From Tahibacter soli (lineage in GTDB: Bacteria > Pseudomonadota > Gammaproteobacteria > Xanthomonadales > Rhodanobacteraceae): a stretch of 64,000 bases of DNA. Shown one piece after another: positions 37,211-47,680 of the stretch. Each line of letters starts with the position of its first letter. The first letter of the stretch is position 1. Position numbers and translations under genes: made by a program. The notes beneath the pieces were generated by a model, which ran no database searches, was not told the origin of the DNA, and was given only the letters and a program-made list of their open reading frames with translations. The DNA lies in assembly GCF_025717065.2 (NCBI RefSeq), contig NZ_JAOVZO020000020.1:868001-932000 (forward strand), read 5' to 3'.

Positions 37211-39084
37211 ATCTCGACCTGCGTGCCGAGTTCGATCAGGCGATTGCCCGGAATCTGGAAGAACGCCGTCGCCGGCAGCGCGTTGCGCGCCATGAACGCG
37301 AACAGGCGGTCGCGCCACAGCGGCATGCCCTGGCGGTCGGTCGGCACGATGCTCTCGCGGCTCAGGAAGAACGTCGTGTCCATCATGTCGAACGTGAGAC
37401 CGGCCTTTTCGCAGCGGCCGAGCATGTCCGGCACGTCGGGGTCTTCGGCGAAACCGTAGCGCAGGATCAGCTTGTGGAACTCGTGGCCGAGCGAGACGAC
37501 CTCGATGCGTTCCTCGGGTTCGGCCGTCGGCGTTTCGAGCCATTCGACCGTGAGCATCACGTTCTGCTCGTGCAGCACCTTGTTGTGCTTGAGATTGTGC
37601 AGCAGCGCGTGCGGCACCGAGTCGATCTGCGCGGTGAGAAACACGGCCGTACCCGGCACGCGCAGCGGCGGGTGCTCCGCGATCGATTCGATGAAGGGCT
37701 TGAGCGCGAGACCGGCCTGCTTGAGCTCGCGCATCACGAGTTCGCGACCGCGCCGCCAGGTGGTCATCACGGTGAACACGATCAGGCCCAGCACGAGCGG
37801 GAACCAGCCGCCGTGCTCGACCTTGTCGAGATTGGCGATGAGGAACGCCGCGTCGACGGTGCAGAACAGCGCGCCGAGCAGCGCGACGTTGTGGCGCTGC
37901 CAGCCCCAGATGCGGCGCGCGACGATCATCACGAGCACCGAGTCGATCGCCATCGTGCCGATCACCGCGATGCCGTAGGCCGCGGCGAGATTGGTCGACG
38001 AGCGGAAGCCCACGACGACCGCGAGCGTCAGCACGAGCAGCAGCCGGTTGATCCACGGCAGGTAGATCTGTCCGATCGTTTCGCGCGACGTGTGCTTGAC
38101 CTGCATGCGCGGCAGGTAGCCGAGCTGGATCGCCTGGCGCGTGACCGAGAACGCGCCGGAAATCACGGCCTGTGACGCGATCACCGCGGCGAGCGTCGCG
38201 AGCGCGATCATCGGATACAGCAGCGGCTGCGGCACGAGCAGATAGAACGGATTGGCGGCCGCCTCGGGACTCGTCAGGAGCAGCGCGCCCTGCCCGAGAT
38301 AGTTGAGCATCAGCGCCGGCAGCACGAAGGCGAACCAGGCGCGGCGGATCGGCTTCTTGCCGAAATGGCCCATGTCGGCGTACAGCGCCTCGGCACCCGT
38401 CAACGCGAGAATCACCGACGACAGCGTGAAGAATCCGGCGCGGCCGTTTTCGGCGAAGAACGCGATCGCGTAGTGCGGGCTCAACGCCTTGAGCACCTGC
38501 GGCGCCACCATGATTTCCATGACGCCGAGCGTGGCGAGCGCGACGAACCACAACACCATGATCGGGCCGAACACGTTGCCGACCTTCGCGGTGCCTCGGC
38601 TCTGGAACGAGAACAGGATCAGGAGCACGACGACCGCGATCGGCACGACGTAGCGTTCGAGGCCGGGCGCGGCGATCTTGAGGCCCTCGACCGCGCCGAG
38701 CACCGAAATGGCCGGCGTGATCACGCTGTCGCCGAAGAACAGCGCCGCGCCGAACAGACCGAACACCATGATCGCCCAGCGCGCGCGCGCGCTCGAGCGC
38801 ACGCCGCGGTGCGCGAGCGAGGTCAGCGCCATGATGCCGCCCTCGCCCTTGTTGTCCGCGGCCATGATGAACGTCGCGTACTTGATCGACACGACGAGGA
38901 TCAGCGCCCAGAAGATCAGCGACAGCACGCCGAGCACGTTGTCCGGCGTCGGCGGCACGCCGTGCACGCCGAACGCTTCTTTGAGCGTGTACAGCGGGCT
39001 CGTGCCGATGTCGCCGTAGACGACACCCACCGCGCCGAGCGCCAGCGCATAGAGTTTGTTGGGGTTTTCCGCGTGAGCCGTCAT
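37207..39084 (-). CDS. kup: Kup-family potassium transporter
   Basis: A 625-residue inner-membrane low-affinity K+ uptake protein. The N-terminus [26 protein letters not shown] is the Kup signature; about 12 membrane segments fill residues 12-440, followed by a cytosolic tail. The gene is inserted between ruvA and ruvB with an ATGA overlap to ruvB and a 58-nt gap from ruvA. A link between K+ uptake and Holliday-junction processing is not known; the arrangement may be lineage-specific. Confidence 0.96.
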
Positions 39085-39142
39085 CGACTGTCGACCTGCA
39101 AGGGAAGCGGCGCAGCGTACGCGCGCGAGTTGGAGCAATCCG

Positions 39143-39736
39143 TCAGCGCAACGCGGCGCGCAACGCTTTGCGGATGATCGCTTCGGCGTCGTCGCCCGGC
39201 GCCGAAGCGTCCTTGACGAGCCGCGCGACCTCGGCCGGCTTGTAGCCGAGCTGCTGCAGCGCGACGCTCGCCTCCGCGACCGGATCGGCCGGCACCGCGC
39301 CGTTCGCGCCAAGGCCCGGCACCGCGCCGGCGATACCGTCGACGCGATCGCGCAATTCCACAATGATGCGTTCTGCGGTTTTCTTGCCGATGCCGGGAAT
39401 GCGCGTCAGCGCGGCGACGTCGCCGGTCTGCACCAGCCGCGCGAATTCGTCGGTCGACGCGCCGGACAGGATCGCCAGCGCAATGCGCGCGCCGATGCCC
39501 GACACTTTCTGCACGGTGCGAAACAGACTGCGCTCGGCCTCGCGCAAGAAGCCGTACAGCGCGACGGTGTCTTCCTTCACCGCGTAGTGCACGCACAGCG
39601 TGACTTCGCGGCCGAGCTCGGGCAGGTCGAATACGGTCGACATCGGCGCTTCGAGTTCGTAGCCGACGCCGTTGACGTCGAGCATCAGCCACGGCGGCTG
39701 CTTCGACACCAGTACGCCTTTCAATCTTCCGATCAT
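39143..39736 (-). CDS. ruvA: Holliday junction-binding protein RuvA
   Basis: A 197-residue RuvA: N-terminal OB fold ([25 protein letters not shown]), two helix-hairpin-helix motifs ([29 protein letters not shown]), a flexible linker and the C-terminal RuvB-contacting domain ([16 protein letters not shown]). ATG 39736 overlaps the ruvC stop by ATGA. The upstream in-frame ATG at 39751 is less likely. Confidence 0.97.
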   Translation of the reverse strand: MIGRLKGVLVSKQPPWLMLDVNGVGYELEAPMSTVFDLPELGREVTLCVHYAVKEDTVALYGFLREAERSLFRTVQKVSGIGARIALAILSGASTDEFARLVQTGDVAALTRIPGIGKKTAERIIVELRDRVDGIAGAVPGLGANGAVPADPVAEASVALQQLGYKPAEVARLVKDASAPGDDAEAIIRKALRAALR

Positions 39737-40257
39737 CGCCTGCGCCTCCATGCGGTGCGCGGTATGCCGATACGCTGCATCGTCGAGCGCGTGTGCGCGT
39801 GGGTCAGCGCAATCGCCAGCGCGTCGGCGGCATCGGCCTGTAGTTTACCCGGCAATTGCAGCAGTACGCCCACCATGTGCTGGATCTGCGTCTTGTCCGC
39901 CGCACCGCCGCCGACGACGGCCTGCTTGATTTCCTTCGGCGCGTACTCCTGCATCGACAGGCCTTTGTGCACAACCGCGCAAATCGCCGCGCCGCGCGCC
40001 TGGCCGAGCTTGAGCGCCGAATCGGCGTTCTTGGCCATGAACACGCGCTCGATCGCAACCTCGTCGGGCCGGTGTTCGTCGACGATGGCACCGATATCGT
40101 CGAAGATCTGCTTGAGCCGCAACGCGAAGTTCTCGTTGTCGGTCAGCTTGATCGCGGTGTGGAACACGTACACCGACCTGCCCGTCGCGTCGGCGTCGAC
40201 GATGCCGATGCCGGTACGCTGCGAACCGGGGTCGATGCCGAGAATGCGGGTGGTCAC
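39733..40257 (-). CDS. ruvC: Holliday junction endonuclease RuvC
   Basis: A 174-residue resolvase. The RNase-H-fold acidic residues include D9 ([12 protein letters not shown]), the Glu in VAIERVF, and the C-terminal [15 protein letters not shown]. It begins with GTG at 40257 (V/M-T-T-R-I-L), the only start placed right before the domain. It is 30 nt downstream of yebC and overlaps ruvA by 4 nt. Shine-Dalgarno support for the GTG is weak. Confidence 0.96.
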   Translation of the reverse strand: MTTRILGIDPGSQRTGIGIVDADATGRSVYVFHTAIKLTDNENFALRLKQIFDDIGAIVDEHRPDEVAIERVFMAKNADSALKLGQARGAAICAVVHKGLSMQEYAPKEIKQAVVGGGAADKTQIQHMVGVLLQLPGKLQADAADALAIALTHAHTRSTMQRIGIPRTAWRRRR

Positions 40258-40287
40258 TGCGTGCTGCCGTAGTCGAACGGCGACATC

Positions 40288-41028
40288 TTACTCGTAGGCG
40301 TCCGCGGACAGATCGGCGTTCGTGTAAACATGCTGCACGTCGTCGATGTCTTCGAGCCAGTCGATGATCTTCGCGACGGCCTTGGCCGCGTCGCCGCTGA
40401 CCGCCACGTCGTTGTCGGCGCGCAGCGTGACTTCGGTCCGGTCCGGCTTGAGGCCGGCCTTGTCCATCGCCGCGCGGACCGCTTCGAACGCGTCCGGCGA
40501 CGTCACGACGTCGATCGAGCCGTCTTCGGGATACACGACCACGTCGTCGGCGCCGGCGTCGAGCGCCGCTTCCATGATGCGGTCCTCGTTCGCGCCGGGC
40601 GCGTACGAGAGCACGCCGACCTTCTTGAACATGAAGGCGACCGAGCCTTCGGTGCCGAGGTTGCCGCCGAACTTGTTGAACGCCAGACGCACGTCCGCGA
40701 CGGTGCGGTTGCGGTTGTCGGTCGTGCAGTCGACGATCACCGCGACGCCGCCCGGCGCATAGCCTTCGTAACGGATTTCCTCGTAGCTGACGCCTTCGAG
40801 TTCGCCCGTCGCCTTCTTGATCGCGCGATCGATCACGTCCTTGGACATGTTCGCGGCGAGGCCGCGGTCGATCGCCAGCCGCAGGCGCGGATTGCTGTTC
40901 GGATCGCCGCCGCTCGCGCGCGCCGCGATGCCGATTTCACGGATGACCTTGGTGAAGATCTTGCCGCGCTTGGCGTCCTGCGCGCCCTTGCGGTGCTGGA
41001 TGTTCGCCCATTTGGAATGTCCGGCCAT
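40288..41028 (-). CDS. yebC: YebC/PmpR family translation or transcription factor
   Basis: A 246-residue YebC protein starting [20 protein letters not shown], almost invariant in the family. Members have been described as transcription regulators and, more recently, as factors that relieve ribosome stalling at proline stretches. It heads the ruvC-ruvA-kup-ruvB set. Upstream open frame to 41202 is not coding. In most gammaproteobacteria aspS lies directly upstream; here a rightward two-gene block and a hydrolase gene intervene. Confidence 0.96.
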   Translation of the reverse strand: MAGHSKWANIQHRKGAQDAKRGKIFTKVIREIGIAARASGGDPNSNPRLRLAIDRGLAANMSKDVIDRAIKKATGELEGVSYEEIRYEGYAPGGVAVIVDCTTDNRNRTVADVRLAFNKFGGNLGTEGSVAFMFKKVGVLSYAPGANEDRIMEAALDAGADDVVVYPEDGSIDVVTSPDAFEAVRAAMDKAGLKPDRTEVTLRADNDVAVSGDAAKAVAKIIDWLEDIDDVQHVYTNADLSADAYE

Positions 41029-41298
41029 GGCTCGACAACACGGTGTTTTCGGGGCGCGCGATGCTAGCAGAGTCGCGCCCGGTTCCCAATCGCGACCGCA
41101 CGATTCGAGGCGCCGGCTGCGGTGTTTTCGCGACGCGTTGGTACAAACGAGGCTATCCGTACCTACCTGCTCGTACGCAAATGACGGTAAACCTAGCGTC
41201 ACCTCGCACTAACGTCTTCGTAACGCCCCCTTCATTACCTCGCAACGCCTGCCGCCCGCGAGAGCGGTCATGCGTGCCATCGTCCGGAGTTCCTTCGC

Positions 41299-41886
41299 AT
41301 GTTCCGCAACAAGAAGTACGCATCCCCGCTTGCCGCCGTCCTCGCCGCCTCGGCGCTTTCGCTCGCCTCGTCGTCGGCCGTCGCGGCCGTGGTGTGCAAC
41401 AACACCGGCTTTGCGATTCCGCAGACCGGCGACGGCATCTACTTCAATCTCGTCACCGGCGCGTCCGGTACGACGGGCGGCGCCGTCGACGGCTTCGACC
41501 TCAACCTGTACGGCACCACCCGGCTGCAGGCCTACTCGGGCGCCGACGTCAGCGAAAACAACGCGCTCGCGGGCACTGTCGTCGCCGGCAGCAACAACGA
41601 TCTGTATTTCGTGATGACGAACGGCCAGCCGATCGACGGTTCGGTCAGCTGGACGTCCGAGTCCGGCGCGATGACGAACTGGAACACGGGCGTCGCCGGC
41701 GGCTATCTCGGCATCCGCTTCGACAACGAAGCCACGGGCGCGATCAACTTCGGCTGGCTGCAGATCACGACCACCGGCCCGAACGGTTTTCCGGCGAACG
41801 TCACGGCGTACTGCTACGAGAACACGGGCGCCGCGATCAACGCCGGCACCACGCCGGTCTCGCTGCAGAACTTCTCGATCGACTGA
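41299..41886 (+). CDS. Secreted protein of unknown function
   Basis: A 195-residue exported protein with a clear signal peptide (cleavage near residue 30, AVAA). The mature part is Gly/Thr/Asn-rich and beta-like, with two cysteines. The stretch YLGIRFDNEATGAINFGWLQ and YENTGAAINAG resembles the GxxGxRF...YGWxxx...YE..G..I.AG pattern of many secreted Lysobacterales and PEP-CTERM-type proteins, but there is no PEP-CTERM tail. ATG 41299 has only a weak upstream ribosome site. It precedes the TPR-sulfotransferase gene by 64 nt on the same strand and could be its target (speculative). Confidence 0.75.
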   Translation: MFRNKKYASPLAAVLAASALSLASSSAVAAVVCNNTGFAIPQTGDGIYFNLVTGASGTTGGAVDGFDLNLYGTTRLQAYSGADVSENNALAGTVVAGSNNDLYFVMTNGQPIDGSVSWTSESGAMTNWNTGVAGGYLGIRFDNEATGAINFGWLQITTTGPNGFPANVTAYCYENTGAAINAGTTPVSLQNFSID

Positions 41887-41950
41887 TTGACAGTCGCTCG
41901 TCCCGGCACCACGCTGGCGCGCTCATTCGCTTGAGCGCGCCGGCTGTCGC

Positions 41951-43528
41951 ATGAAATCTCGCTCCGCCCCGCCCGGCAAAGCCGGCACCGTGCGCCGCTA
42001 TGCGCAGGACGCCGGGCGCCGCTATGCCGCCGGAGATTTTGCCGGCGCCGAAAACGCCGTGCTGTGTGCGCTCGCGCTGGCGCCGGACGACGCCGCGCTG
42101 CTGCGCATCGCTGCGCGCGTCCAGATCGCCCGGGGCCGTCCCGATCAGGCGATCGGCGATCTGCAGCGCGTGCTCGCGCAACACCCGAACGATCTCGACG
42201 CGCTGCGCGACCTCGCCGCCGCGCAGACCGCGTTCGCCGATTTCGCCGGCGCCGTCGACGCGACGAGACGCATCGTCGCGCTGCGCGGCGACGCCGCGGC
42301 CTGGTTCGAACTCGGCCTCGCACTCGACCGCAACGGCGATTGCGCCGACGCGCTCGCCGCCGCCGAGCGCGCGCTCGAACTCGACCCGACGAACGCCGCC
42401 GCACGCTTTTTGATCGGCCGCAGCCTGACCGGGCTTGGCCGTATCGACGACGCGATCACGACGTACCGGGCGCTGACCGCGATCGGCGCTCAGGCGCCGA
42501 AGGCATGGTTCGCGCTCGCCGACCTGAAGACCGTCGACTTCTCCGACGCCGAGCTTGCGACGATGGCCTCGATCTTGGCGGATGCGCGCATCGGCGACGA
42601 GGCGCGCATGCTCGTCGATTTCGCACTCGGCACCGCGTACGAAAAGCGCGGTCGCGCGGCCGAGGCGTACGCGAGCGTCGAACGCGCGAACGCCGCGCGC
42701 CGCCGGCACACACGCTGGGATGCCGCCGCGCATCGCCGCACGATCGACGCGATCCGCGACGCGTTCGCCGCGCCGGTCGCGTCGGCGCCGGGCGCGCTCG
42801 GCGCCGAAGTGATCTTCATCGTCGGCATGCCGCGCTCGGGCACGACGCTCGTCGAGCAGATGCTCGGCGCGCACCCGGACATCGTCGCGGCGAGCGAACT
42901 GCCGCATCTGGAAGCCGTGCTGCACGAGGAATCGACGCGGCGCGGCAGGGCCTTTCCCCACTGGGTCGGCAACGCGACCGCGAACGACTGGGAGCGCCTG
43001 GGCCACCGCTATCTCGAGCGCACCGCGCGCTGGCAGACCGCGCGCCGCTTCACCGACAAGCTGCCGGAGAACTGGCCGTACGTCGGCGCGGCGCTGGCGA
43101 TGCTGCCGGGCGCGCGCGTCGTCGGCTGCGAGCGCGATCTCGTCGAAACGTGCTGGTCGTGCTTCAAGCAGCTGTTCGCGCCGAACCGCGTCGCGTGGAG
43201 CTACGCGCTCGACGACCTCGCCGCGTACGCGCACGACAGCCGCCGGCTGTGGGCGTGGTGGCAGGCGCGCGATCCGGCGCGCTGCCGCACGCTCGTACAT
43301 GAGGAACTCACCGCCGATCCCGCGCGCGAAATCGCCGCGCTGCTCGATTTTCTCGATCTGCCGTTCGATCCGGCGTGCCTGGAAACCGGCCGTGCGCGGC
43401 GCGTCACGCGCACCGCGAGCGCGGCGCAGGCGCGCGCGCCGCTGCAGCGCGACACGGCACGCGGCGCGCGCTACGGCGAACTGTTCGCGCCGCTGCGCGC
43501 GGCGCTCGAACGCGCCGCAACCATTTAG
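41951..43528 (+). CDS. TPR-sulfotransferase fusion protein
   Basis: A 525-residue protein with about six TPRs (20-250) and a C-terminal sulfotransferase domain. The PAPS 5'-phosphosulfate loop is at 292-299 (GMPRSGTT), followed by LVEQMLGAHPDI and the 3'-phosphate region (RFTDKLPENWPYVG). No signal peptide or membrane segment. This domain order is frequent in Lysobacterales and other Proteobacteria; the substrate is usually unknown (protein, lipid or glycan). Together with the upstream gene it forms a rightward block inside an otherwise leftward core region. Confidence 0.88.
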   Translation: MKSRSAPPGKAGTVRRYAQDAGRRYAAGDFAGAENAVLCALALAPDDAALLRIAARVQIARGRPDQAIGDLQRVLAQHPNDLDALRDLAAAQTAFADFAGAVDATRRIVALRGDAAAWFELGLALDRNGDCADALAAAERALELDPTNAAARFLIGRSLTGLGRIDDAITTYRALTAIGAQAPKAWFALADLKTVDFSDAELATMASILADARIGDEARMLVDFALGTAYEKRGRAAEAYASVERANAARRRHTRWDAAAHRRTIDAIRDAFAAPVASAPGALGAEVIFIVGMPRSGTTLVEQMLGAHPDIVAASELPHLEAVLHEESTRRGRAFPHWVGNATANDWERLGHRYLERTARWQTARRFTDKLPENWPYVGAALAMLPGARVVGCERDLVETCWSCFKQLFAPNRVAWSYALDDLAAYAHDSRRLWAWWQARDPARCRTLVHEELTADPAREIAALLDFLDLPFDPACLETGRARRVTRTASAAQARAPLQRDTARGARYGELFAPLRAALERAATI

Positions 43529-43542
43529 CGACAAGTGCTTTT

Positions 43543-44190
43543 CTAGATTTGTGCGGCGAAACGGCCGTCACGCAGAAATGCGGCGGCCTGCTGCGCGACC
43601 GCGGCCGAAAACAGCAGGCCCGTATGCGTCACCGGCACTTCGCAGTGATCGGCGATGCCGTCGAGCCGCGTCTCGTCGACGCTGACGGTGCCGTCGTGCG
43701 GCGGCGTCAGGCCGCCGATGACGCGGCCGAGTCCGATCGGCAGGCTGCCGGCGACGACGCCGACCGGTCGCGCGCCGTCCCAGCGCTCGAGGCCGTTGCG
43801 CAGGATGTCGAGGCTGCGTCCGAGCAGATACGAGCCGCCCGGCAGCTTCGCGACGCCCCGCGCCGCGCCGCTGCCTTTGAGCGGAGAGCCGAGGCACACG
43901 ATCTTGCCCGGCGGCAGGTCGCCGCCGCCCTGCCGTATCGCCTGCAGCGCGACGAGGCCGCCGAGACTGTGCCCGACGAGATGCACCTGCGGCGCCTGCG
44001 CCGCGCGCATGCGCTTGAGCAGCCGCTCGATGCCGGGTTCCGGCCCGCCGACGACGCTGGCGTACTCGAACAGGTCCGTCGCGTAGCCCGCGGCTTCGAG
44101 CCGCCGGCGCAGCGCCAGCAGCGAGAAGCCGCGCATCCACACGCCGTGCAGCAGGATCACGCGCTCGGCGGTCACCGCGGCGACGCTCAA
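43543..44190 (-). CDS. Alpha/beta hydrolase (lipase-like)
   Basis: A hydrolase of about 215 residues. [13 protein letters not shown] is the strand-1 oxyanion region, and [14 protein letters not shown] holds the nucleophile serine; candidate acid and histidine residues lie in the C-terminal third ([18 protein letters not shown]). The start is uncertain: TTG 44190 overlaps the aspS stop (TTGA) and has GAAGG upstream; GTG 44175 is the alternative. No signal peptide. Probably cotranscribed with aspS. The substrate cannot be told. Confidence 0.85.
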   Translation of the reverse strand: MSVAAVTAERVILLHGVWMRGFSLLALRRRLEAAGYATDLFEYASVVGGPEPGIERLLKRMRAAQAPQVHLVGHSLGGLVALQAIRQGGGDLPPGKIVCLGSPLKGSGAARGVAKLPGGSYLLGRSLDILRNGLERWDGARPVGVVAGSLPIGLGRVIGGLTPPHDGTVSVDETRLDGIADHCEVPVTHTGLLFSAAVAQQAAAFLRDGRFAAQI

Positions 44191-45959
44191 TCGGCCTTCG
44201 GCTTGACGACGCGCACGTGCAGTTCCTGCAGTTGCGGTTCGGGCACCTGCGACGGTGCCGCGGTCATGAGGTCCTGCGCGCTCGCGGTCTTCGGGAACGC
44301 GATCACGTCGCGGATCGATTCGGTGCCGGCCATCAGCGCGGCGATGCGGTCGATGCCGAACGCGATGCCGCCGTGCGGCGGCGCGCCGTACTTGAGCGCG
44401 TCGAGCAGGAAGCCGAATTTCGCCTCGGCTTCTTCCTTGCCGATGCCGAGCAGATCGAACACGGTGCTCTGCATTTCCGGACGGTGGATGCGGATCGAAC
44501 CGCCGCCGATCTCGTTGCCGTTGAGCACCATGTCGTAGCCGCGCGACACGCTGATCGCCGCGTTCGCGACGAGATCGGACACGTCGTCGACCTTCGGCGC
44601 CGTGAACGGGTGATGCAGCGCGACGTAGCGCTTGGCGTCGAAGTCGTACTCGAACATCGGGAAGTCGACGACCCATAGCGGCTTCCAGCCTTCGGCCACG
44701 CGGCCGAGGTCGCGCGCGACCTTCAGGCGCAGCGCGCCGAGGAAGTCGCTGACGGTCTTGTAGGGACCCGCGCCGAAGAAGATCACGTCGCCGGTCTGCG
44801 CGCCGACGAGGTCGAAGATGCCCTTGACGGCGTCTTCGCCGAGGAATTTCACGATCGGCGACGTGAGCCCTTCGCGGCCCTTGTCGAGATCGTCGATGCG
44901 GATCCACGCCAGGCCCTTCGCGCCGTACTTCTGCACGTACAGGCCGTAGTCGTCGAGCTGCTTGCGCGTGAGTTCGGCGCCGCCCGGCACGCGCAGCGCC
45001 GCGACGCGACCGCCCGGATCGTTCGCGGGACCGGTGAACACCTTGAAGTCGCAGGTTTTTACGGCGTCGGCGACGTCGACGAGTTCGAGATCGATGCGCA
45101 GGTCGGGCTTGTCCGAACCGTAGCGGCGCATCGCTTCGGCGTAGGTCAGGCGCGGGAACGTCTCGTCGAGCGACACGCCGACGACGTCCTTGAACACCTC
45201 GCGGATCATCGCTTCGACGAAGTCCTGCACGTCGCGCTCGCCGACGAACGCGAACTCCATGTCGAGCTGCGTGAACTCGGGCTGGCGGTCGGCGCGCAGG
45301 TCTTCGTCGCGGAAGCAGCGCGCGATCTGGTAGTAGCGGTCCATGCCCGCCATCATCAGGATCTGCTTGAACAGCTGCGGCGACTGCGGCAGCGCGTAGA
45401 ACTCGCCGGGATGCACGCGGCTCGGCACGAGATAGTCGCGCGCGCCTTCGGGCGTCGCCTTGGTCAGGATCGGCGTTTCGATGTCCTGGAAGCCGCGCGT
45501 GTCGAGATAGCGGCGCAGCGTCGAGACGAGGCGCGTGCGCATGCGCATCTTGCGCTGCATGTCCGGCCGGCGGATGTCGAGATAGCGGTAGCGCAGGCGC
45601 GCGTCTTCGCCGACGTTGTCGTCGAGCATGAACGGCAGCGGCGCGGCGGCGTTGAGCACTTCGATGGTGTCGACCAGCACTTCGATCTTGCCGGTGCGCA
45701 CGCGGTCATTCACTTGCTTGTCCGGGCGCGCACGCACCTTGCCGATGATGCGCAGGCAGAACTCGTAACGTACGCTTTCGGCCACCTTGAACGCGGCGGC
45801 GTTGTCGGGCTCGACGACGGTCTGGACGATGCCTTCGTGATCGCGCAGGTCGATGAAGATCACACCACCGTGGTCTCGGCGGGTGTCCGCCCATCCGCAA
45901 AGAGTGACGGTCTGACCGATCAGGGTCTCGTCGACGAGACCGCAGTAGTGACTGCGCAT
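44187..45959 (-). CDS. aspS: Aspartyl-tRNA synthetase
   Basis: A 590-residue class II synthetase of the bacterial AspRS type, the same length as in E. coli. The N-terminal OB anticodon-binding domain ([20 protein letters not shown]), motif 2 ([23 protein letters not shown], cited in part), the GAD insert and motif 3 ([14 protein letters not shown]) are all present. ATG 45959 begins MRSHYCG, the normal start. The 3' end overlaps the hydrolase start. A 199-nt gap with a terminator for the upstream gene (46101-46123) separates it from the DUF3011 gene. Confidence 0.98.
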   Translation of the reverse strand: MRSHYCGLVDETLIGQTVTLCGWADTRRDHGGVIFIDLRDHEGIVQTVVEPDNAAAFKVAESVRYEFCLRIIGKVRARPDKQVNDRVRTGKIEVLVDTIEVLNAAAPLPFMLDDNVGEDARLRYRYLDIRRPDMQRKMRMRTRLVSTLRRYLDTRGFQDIETPILTKATPEGARDYLVPSRVHPGEFYALPQSPQLFKQILMMAGMDRYYQIARCFRDEDLRADRQPEFTQLDMEFAFVGERDVQDFVEAMIREVFKDVVGVSLDETFPRLTYAEAMRRYGSDKPDLRIDLELVDVADAVKTCDFKVFTGPANDPGGRVAALRVPGGAELTRKQLDDYGLYVQKYGAKGLAWIRIDDLDKGREGLTSPIVKFLGEDAVKGIFDLVGAQTGDVIFFGAGPYKTVSDFLGALRLKVARDLGRVAEGWKPLWVVDFPMFEYDFDAKRYVALHHPFTAPKVDDVSDLVANAAISVSRGYDMVLNGNEIGGGSIRIHRPEMQSTVFDLLGIGKEEAEAKFGFLLDALKYGAPPHGGIAFGIDRIAALMAGTESIRDVIAFPKTASAQDLMTAAPSQVPEPQLQELHVRVVKPKAD

Positions 45960-46100
45960 GTGGTGGCAACTCCGACAAAGGCGTGAGGCCGAGGCCGCGC
46001 GCCGCCGGGTCGGCGGGCCGCGTCGGGCCGGCATGAAGCGACGAATCGTACGGAGTAAGTTGCTGCGCTGCAACGATATGCCGCGCGTGCACCGGAAACG

Positions 46101-46123
46101 AAAAAGCCCGCCTTGCGGCGGGC
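46101..46123 (-). terminator. Rho-independent terminator after the DUF3011 gene
   Basis: On the minus strand the sequence forms the stem GCCCGCC / GGCGGGC with loop GCAA, followed by TTTTT. It lies 36 nt after the stop of the leftward DUF3011 gene and before aspS. Confidence 0.85.
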
Positions 46124-46158
46124 CTTTCCGAACGATTGCGAGCGCGTCGCGCGGGTGA

Positions 46159-46713
46159 TCAGTCGCGCCAGCGGCGCTCGACCACGAACACCGCCGCGCA
46201 GCCCTGGTCGACCCAGACGCCCGCGCGGTTCCAGCCCCAGTTGCGGCCTTCCTGGCAGCGCGTACCGGAAATCTGGCGCTCGACGTAGACGCGACCGCCG
46301 CGACCGACGTCGACCTGACACAGGCGATAGCGGAAATCGTCGCTGTCGCAGCGGAAACGGATGTCCTGATCCCAGTCGTTGCCGGGACGCCAGCCGCCAC
46401 CGCCACCGCCATGCCCGCCACCGCCGCCGCCCCAGCCGCCGTCGCCGCGACCGGCTTCGACGAAGACGCCGGCGCAGCCGCGGTCGACCCAGATGCCGCG
46501 GCGATCGATGCCCCAGGTCTGGCCGCGCACGCACTGGCTGCCGGAAATCTGGCGGGCCAGGCGCGCGTCGCGCCACGGCACGTCGCAGCGCGCATAGCGA
46601 TAGTCATTGCTGCTGCATTCGACCGAATCGCGACCGCGCTGGGCGTCGGCGTTCGGTGCGGCGAAGAAAGAACCCAATACGACCACGGTTACCGCAAGCA
46701 CTCGCGCAATCAT
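46159..46713 (-). CDS. DUF3011 secreted protein
   Basis: A 184-residue exported protein (signal peptide ending ADA/Q). Two DUF3011-type halves, each with the pattern C...Y-RYxxC, then RQISGxxC and a WG..RxGxWVDxGC end, are joined by a glycine-rich linker (about 92-107). Six or more cysteines suggest disulfides. DUF3011 proteins are common in Lysobacterales and have no established function. It has its own terminator and lies between fmdB and aspS, which are often adjacent in related bacteria. Confidence 0.87.
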   Translation of the reverse strand: MIARVLAVTVVVLGSFFAAPNADAQRGRDSVECSSNDYRYARCDVPWRDARLARQISGSQCVRGQTWGIDRRGIWVDRGCAGVFVEAGRGDGGWGGGGGGHGGGGGGWRPGNDWDQDIRFRCDSDDFRYRLCQVDVGRGGRVYVERQISGTRCQEGRNWGWNRAGVWVDQGCAAVFVVERRWRD

Positions 46714-46792
46714 TGCACCTCTCCTTTGGCAATACGCGGACGTAGTTTACGTCGGGCGAACCTGAATGGAGAGAGATCGGGAACTTTTATGC

Positions 46793-47095
46793 TCAGGTTG
46801 CGTTCGGCGTGCTCGCCGGCTTGGCCTCGGCCGCGGATGCCGGCGCGCTCTCGCTCTTGGCGGCAGCACCGGGCGCCTGGTCGCCGCCGGCGAGATTGCG
46901 CTTCTTGTCGCCGTCCTTCTTGAAGTCGGTTTCATACCAGCCGCCGCCGGCAAGGCGGAACGACGGCGCGGTCACGCGACGGCGCACCGACGGCTTGCCG
47001 CAGCTCGGACAATCCGTCGGATCGGCGTCGGACAGCTTCTGCAAGCGGTCGAAACGATTGCCGCAATCGGCGCATTCAAATTCGTAAATCGGCAT
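46793..47095 (-). CDS. FmdB-family zinc-ribbon protein
   Basis: A 100-residue protein whose N-terminal half is the FmdB zinc ribbon MPIYEFECADCGNRFDRLQ with CPSCG (two CxxC knuckles), followed by GGGWYETDFKKDG and an Ala/Ser/Pro-rich tail. FmdB-like proteins are widespread small zinc proteins, once proposed as regulators, of unclear role. ATG 47095 gives the canonical start; the open frame above it is not coding. Usually found just ahead of aspS. Confidence 0.9.
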   Translation of the reverse strand: MPIYEFECADCGNRFDRLQKLSDADPTDCPSCGKPSVRRRVTAPSFRLAGGGWYETDFKKDGDKKRNLAGGDQAPGAAAKSESAPASAAEAKPASTPNAT

Positions 47096-47680
47096 GACGG
47101 GACTCTGAGCAAGCAAACTGAACGGAAAACTGAGCACCACATTAACGCAACCTTGCGATCCTTCCGTGCATCCGAACGACCATGCCGTTCGATCCATACG
47201 CCGCGAAAGTTCGCATGACTAAAGTTGGGTAGGCGGCCGTTGCGATTTACGGTATCTTTCGTACGAAAGATAGTCTAGATGGCGATCGGCGCGTCGGTGA
47301 AGGCACCGTCGGAAGCCGTTGAAATCGTCGATTGTAGCGGCTGACGGTGTTTTCCATGCAAGCCCGTAGTTTGGGACGCCAGAGTAGCGGCGTGTGTCTT
47401 GTCGACCGATTCGCGCCCTTGATGGGGCCGCGGCGGTCGAATGCAAGTACCTCCGCCTCACCAACGCCCGCCCCTGTCCGGGCGTACGCAACGTCTCCAA
47501 CAGCCAGCCAGCCGGATGCCGCAGGACCGCGGCACGGTGCCGTGCGCCTCGCGTTCGGCATCGCCGCAATCGATTCGCCCCATGCATCGACGGGAAAACG
47601 GCGCCGTTTCCCGGGGCTTCGCGCACGCGCGATGCCTGTTCCACGCAGTCCGGCGCCATTGAGTCGCTCAGGGAGACGTC
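47096..47680. other. 585-bp intergenic region ahead of the AraC gene
   Basis: No gene is supported. It contains the 20-bp perfect palindrome at 47253-47272 and, nearer the AraC start, a smaller dyad GCACGG-TG-CCGTGC around 47534-47547. Open frames here have neither ribosome sites nor family resemblance. It must hold the divergent promoters of fmdB (left) and the AraC gene (right). Confidence 0.6.
47253..47272. promoter_or_regulatory. 20-bp perfect palindrome, candidate operator
   Basis: TATCTTTCGTACGAAAGATA reads the same on both strands, with no spacer. It lies 158 bp upstream of fmdB and 408 bp upstream of the AraC gene, in a locally A/T-rich patch. A dimeric regulator site is the simplest reading; which gene it serves is unclear. 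Confidence 0.6.

Noticed and set aside
41043-41954. A 303-codon rightward frame overlapping the secreted-protein gene
   Set aside because: It is in a different frame from the signal-peptide-bearing gene at 41299 and its translation is Arg/Gly-rich shadow.
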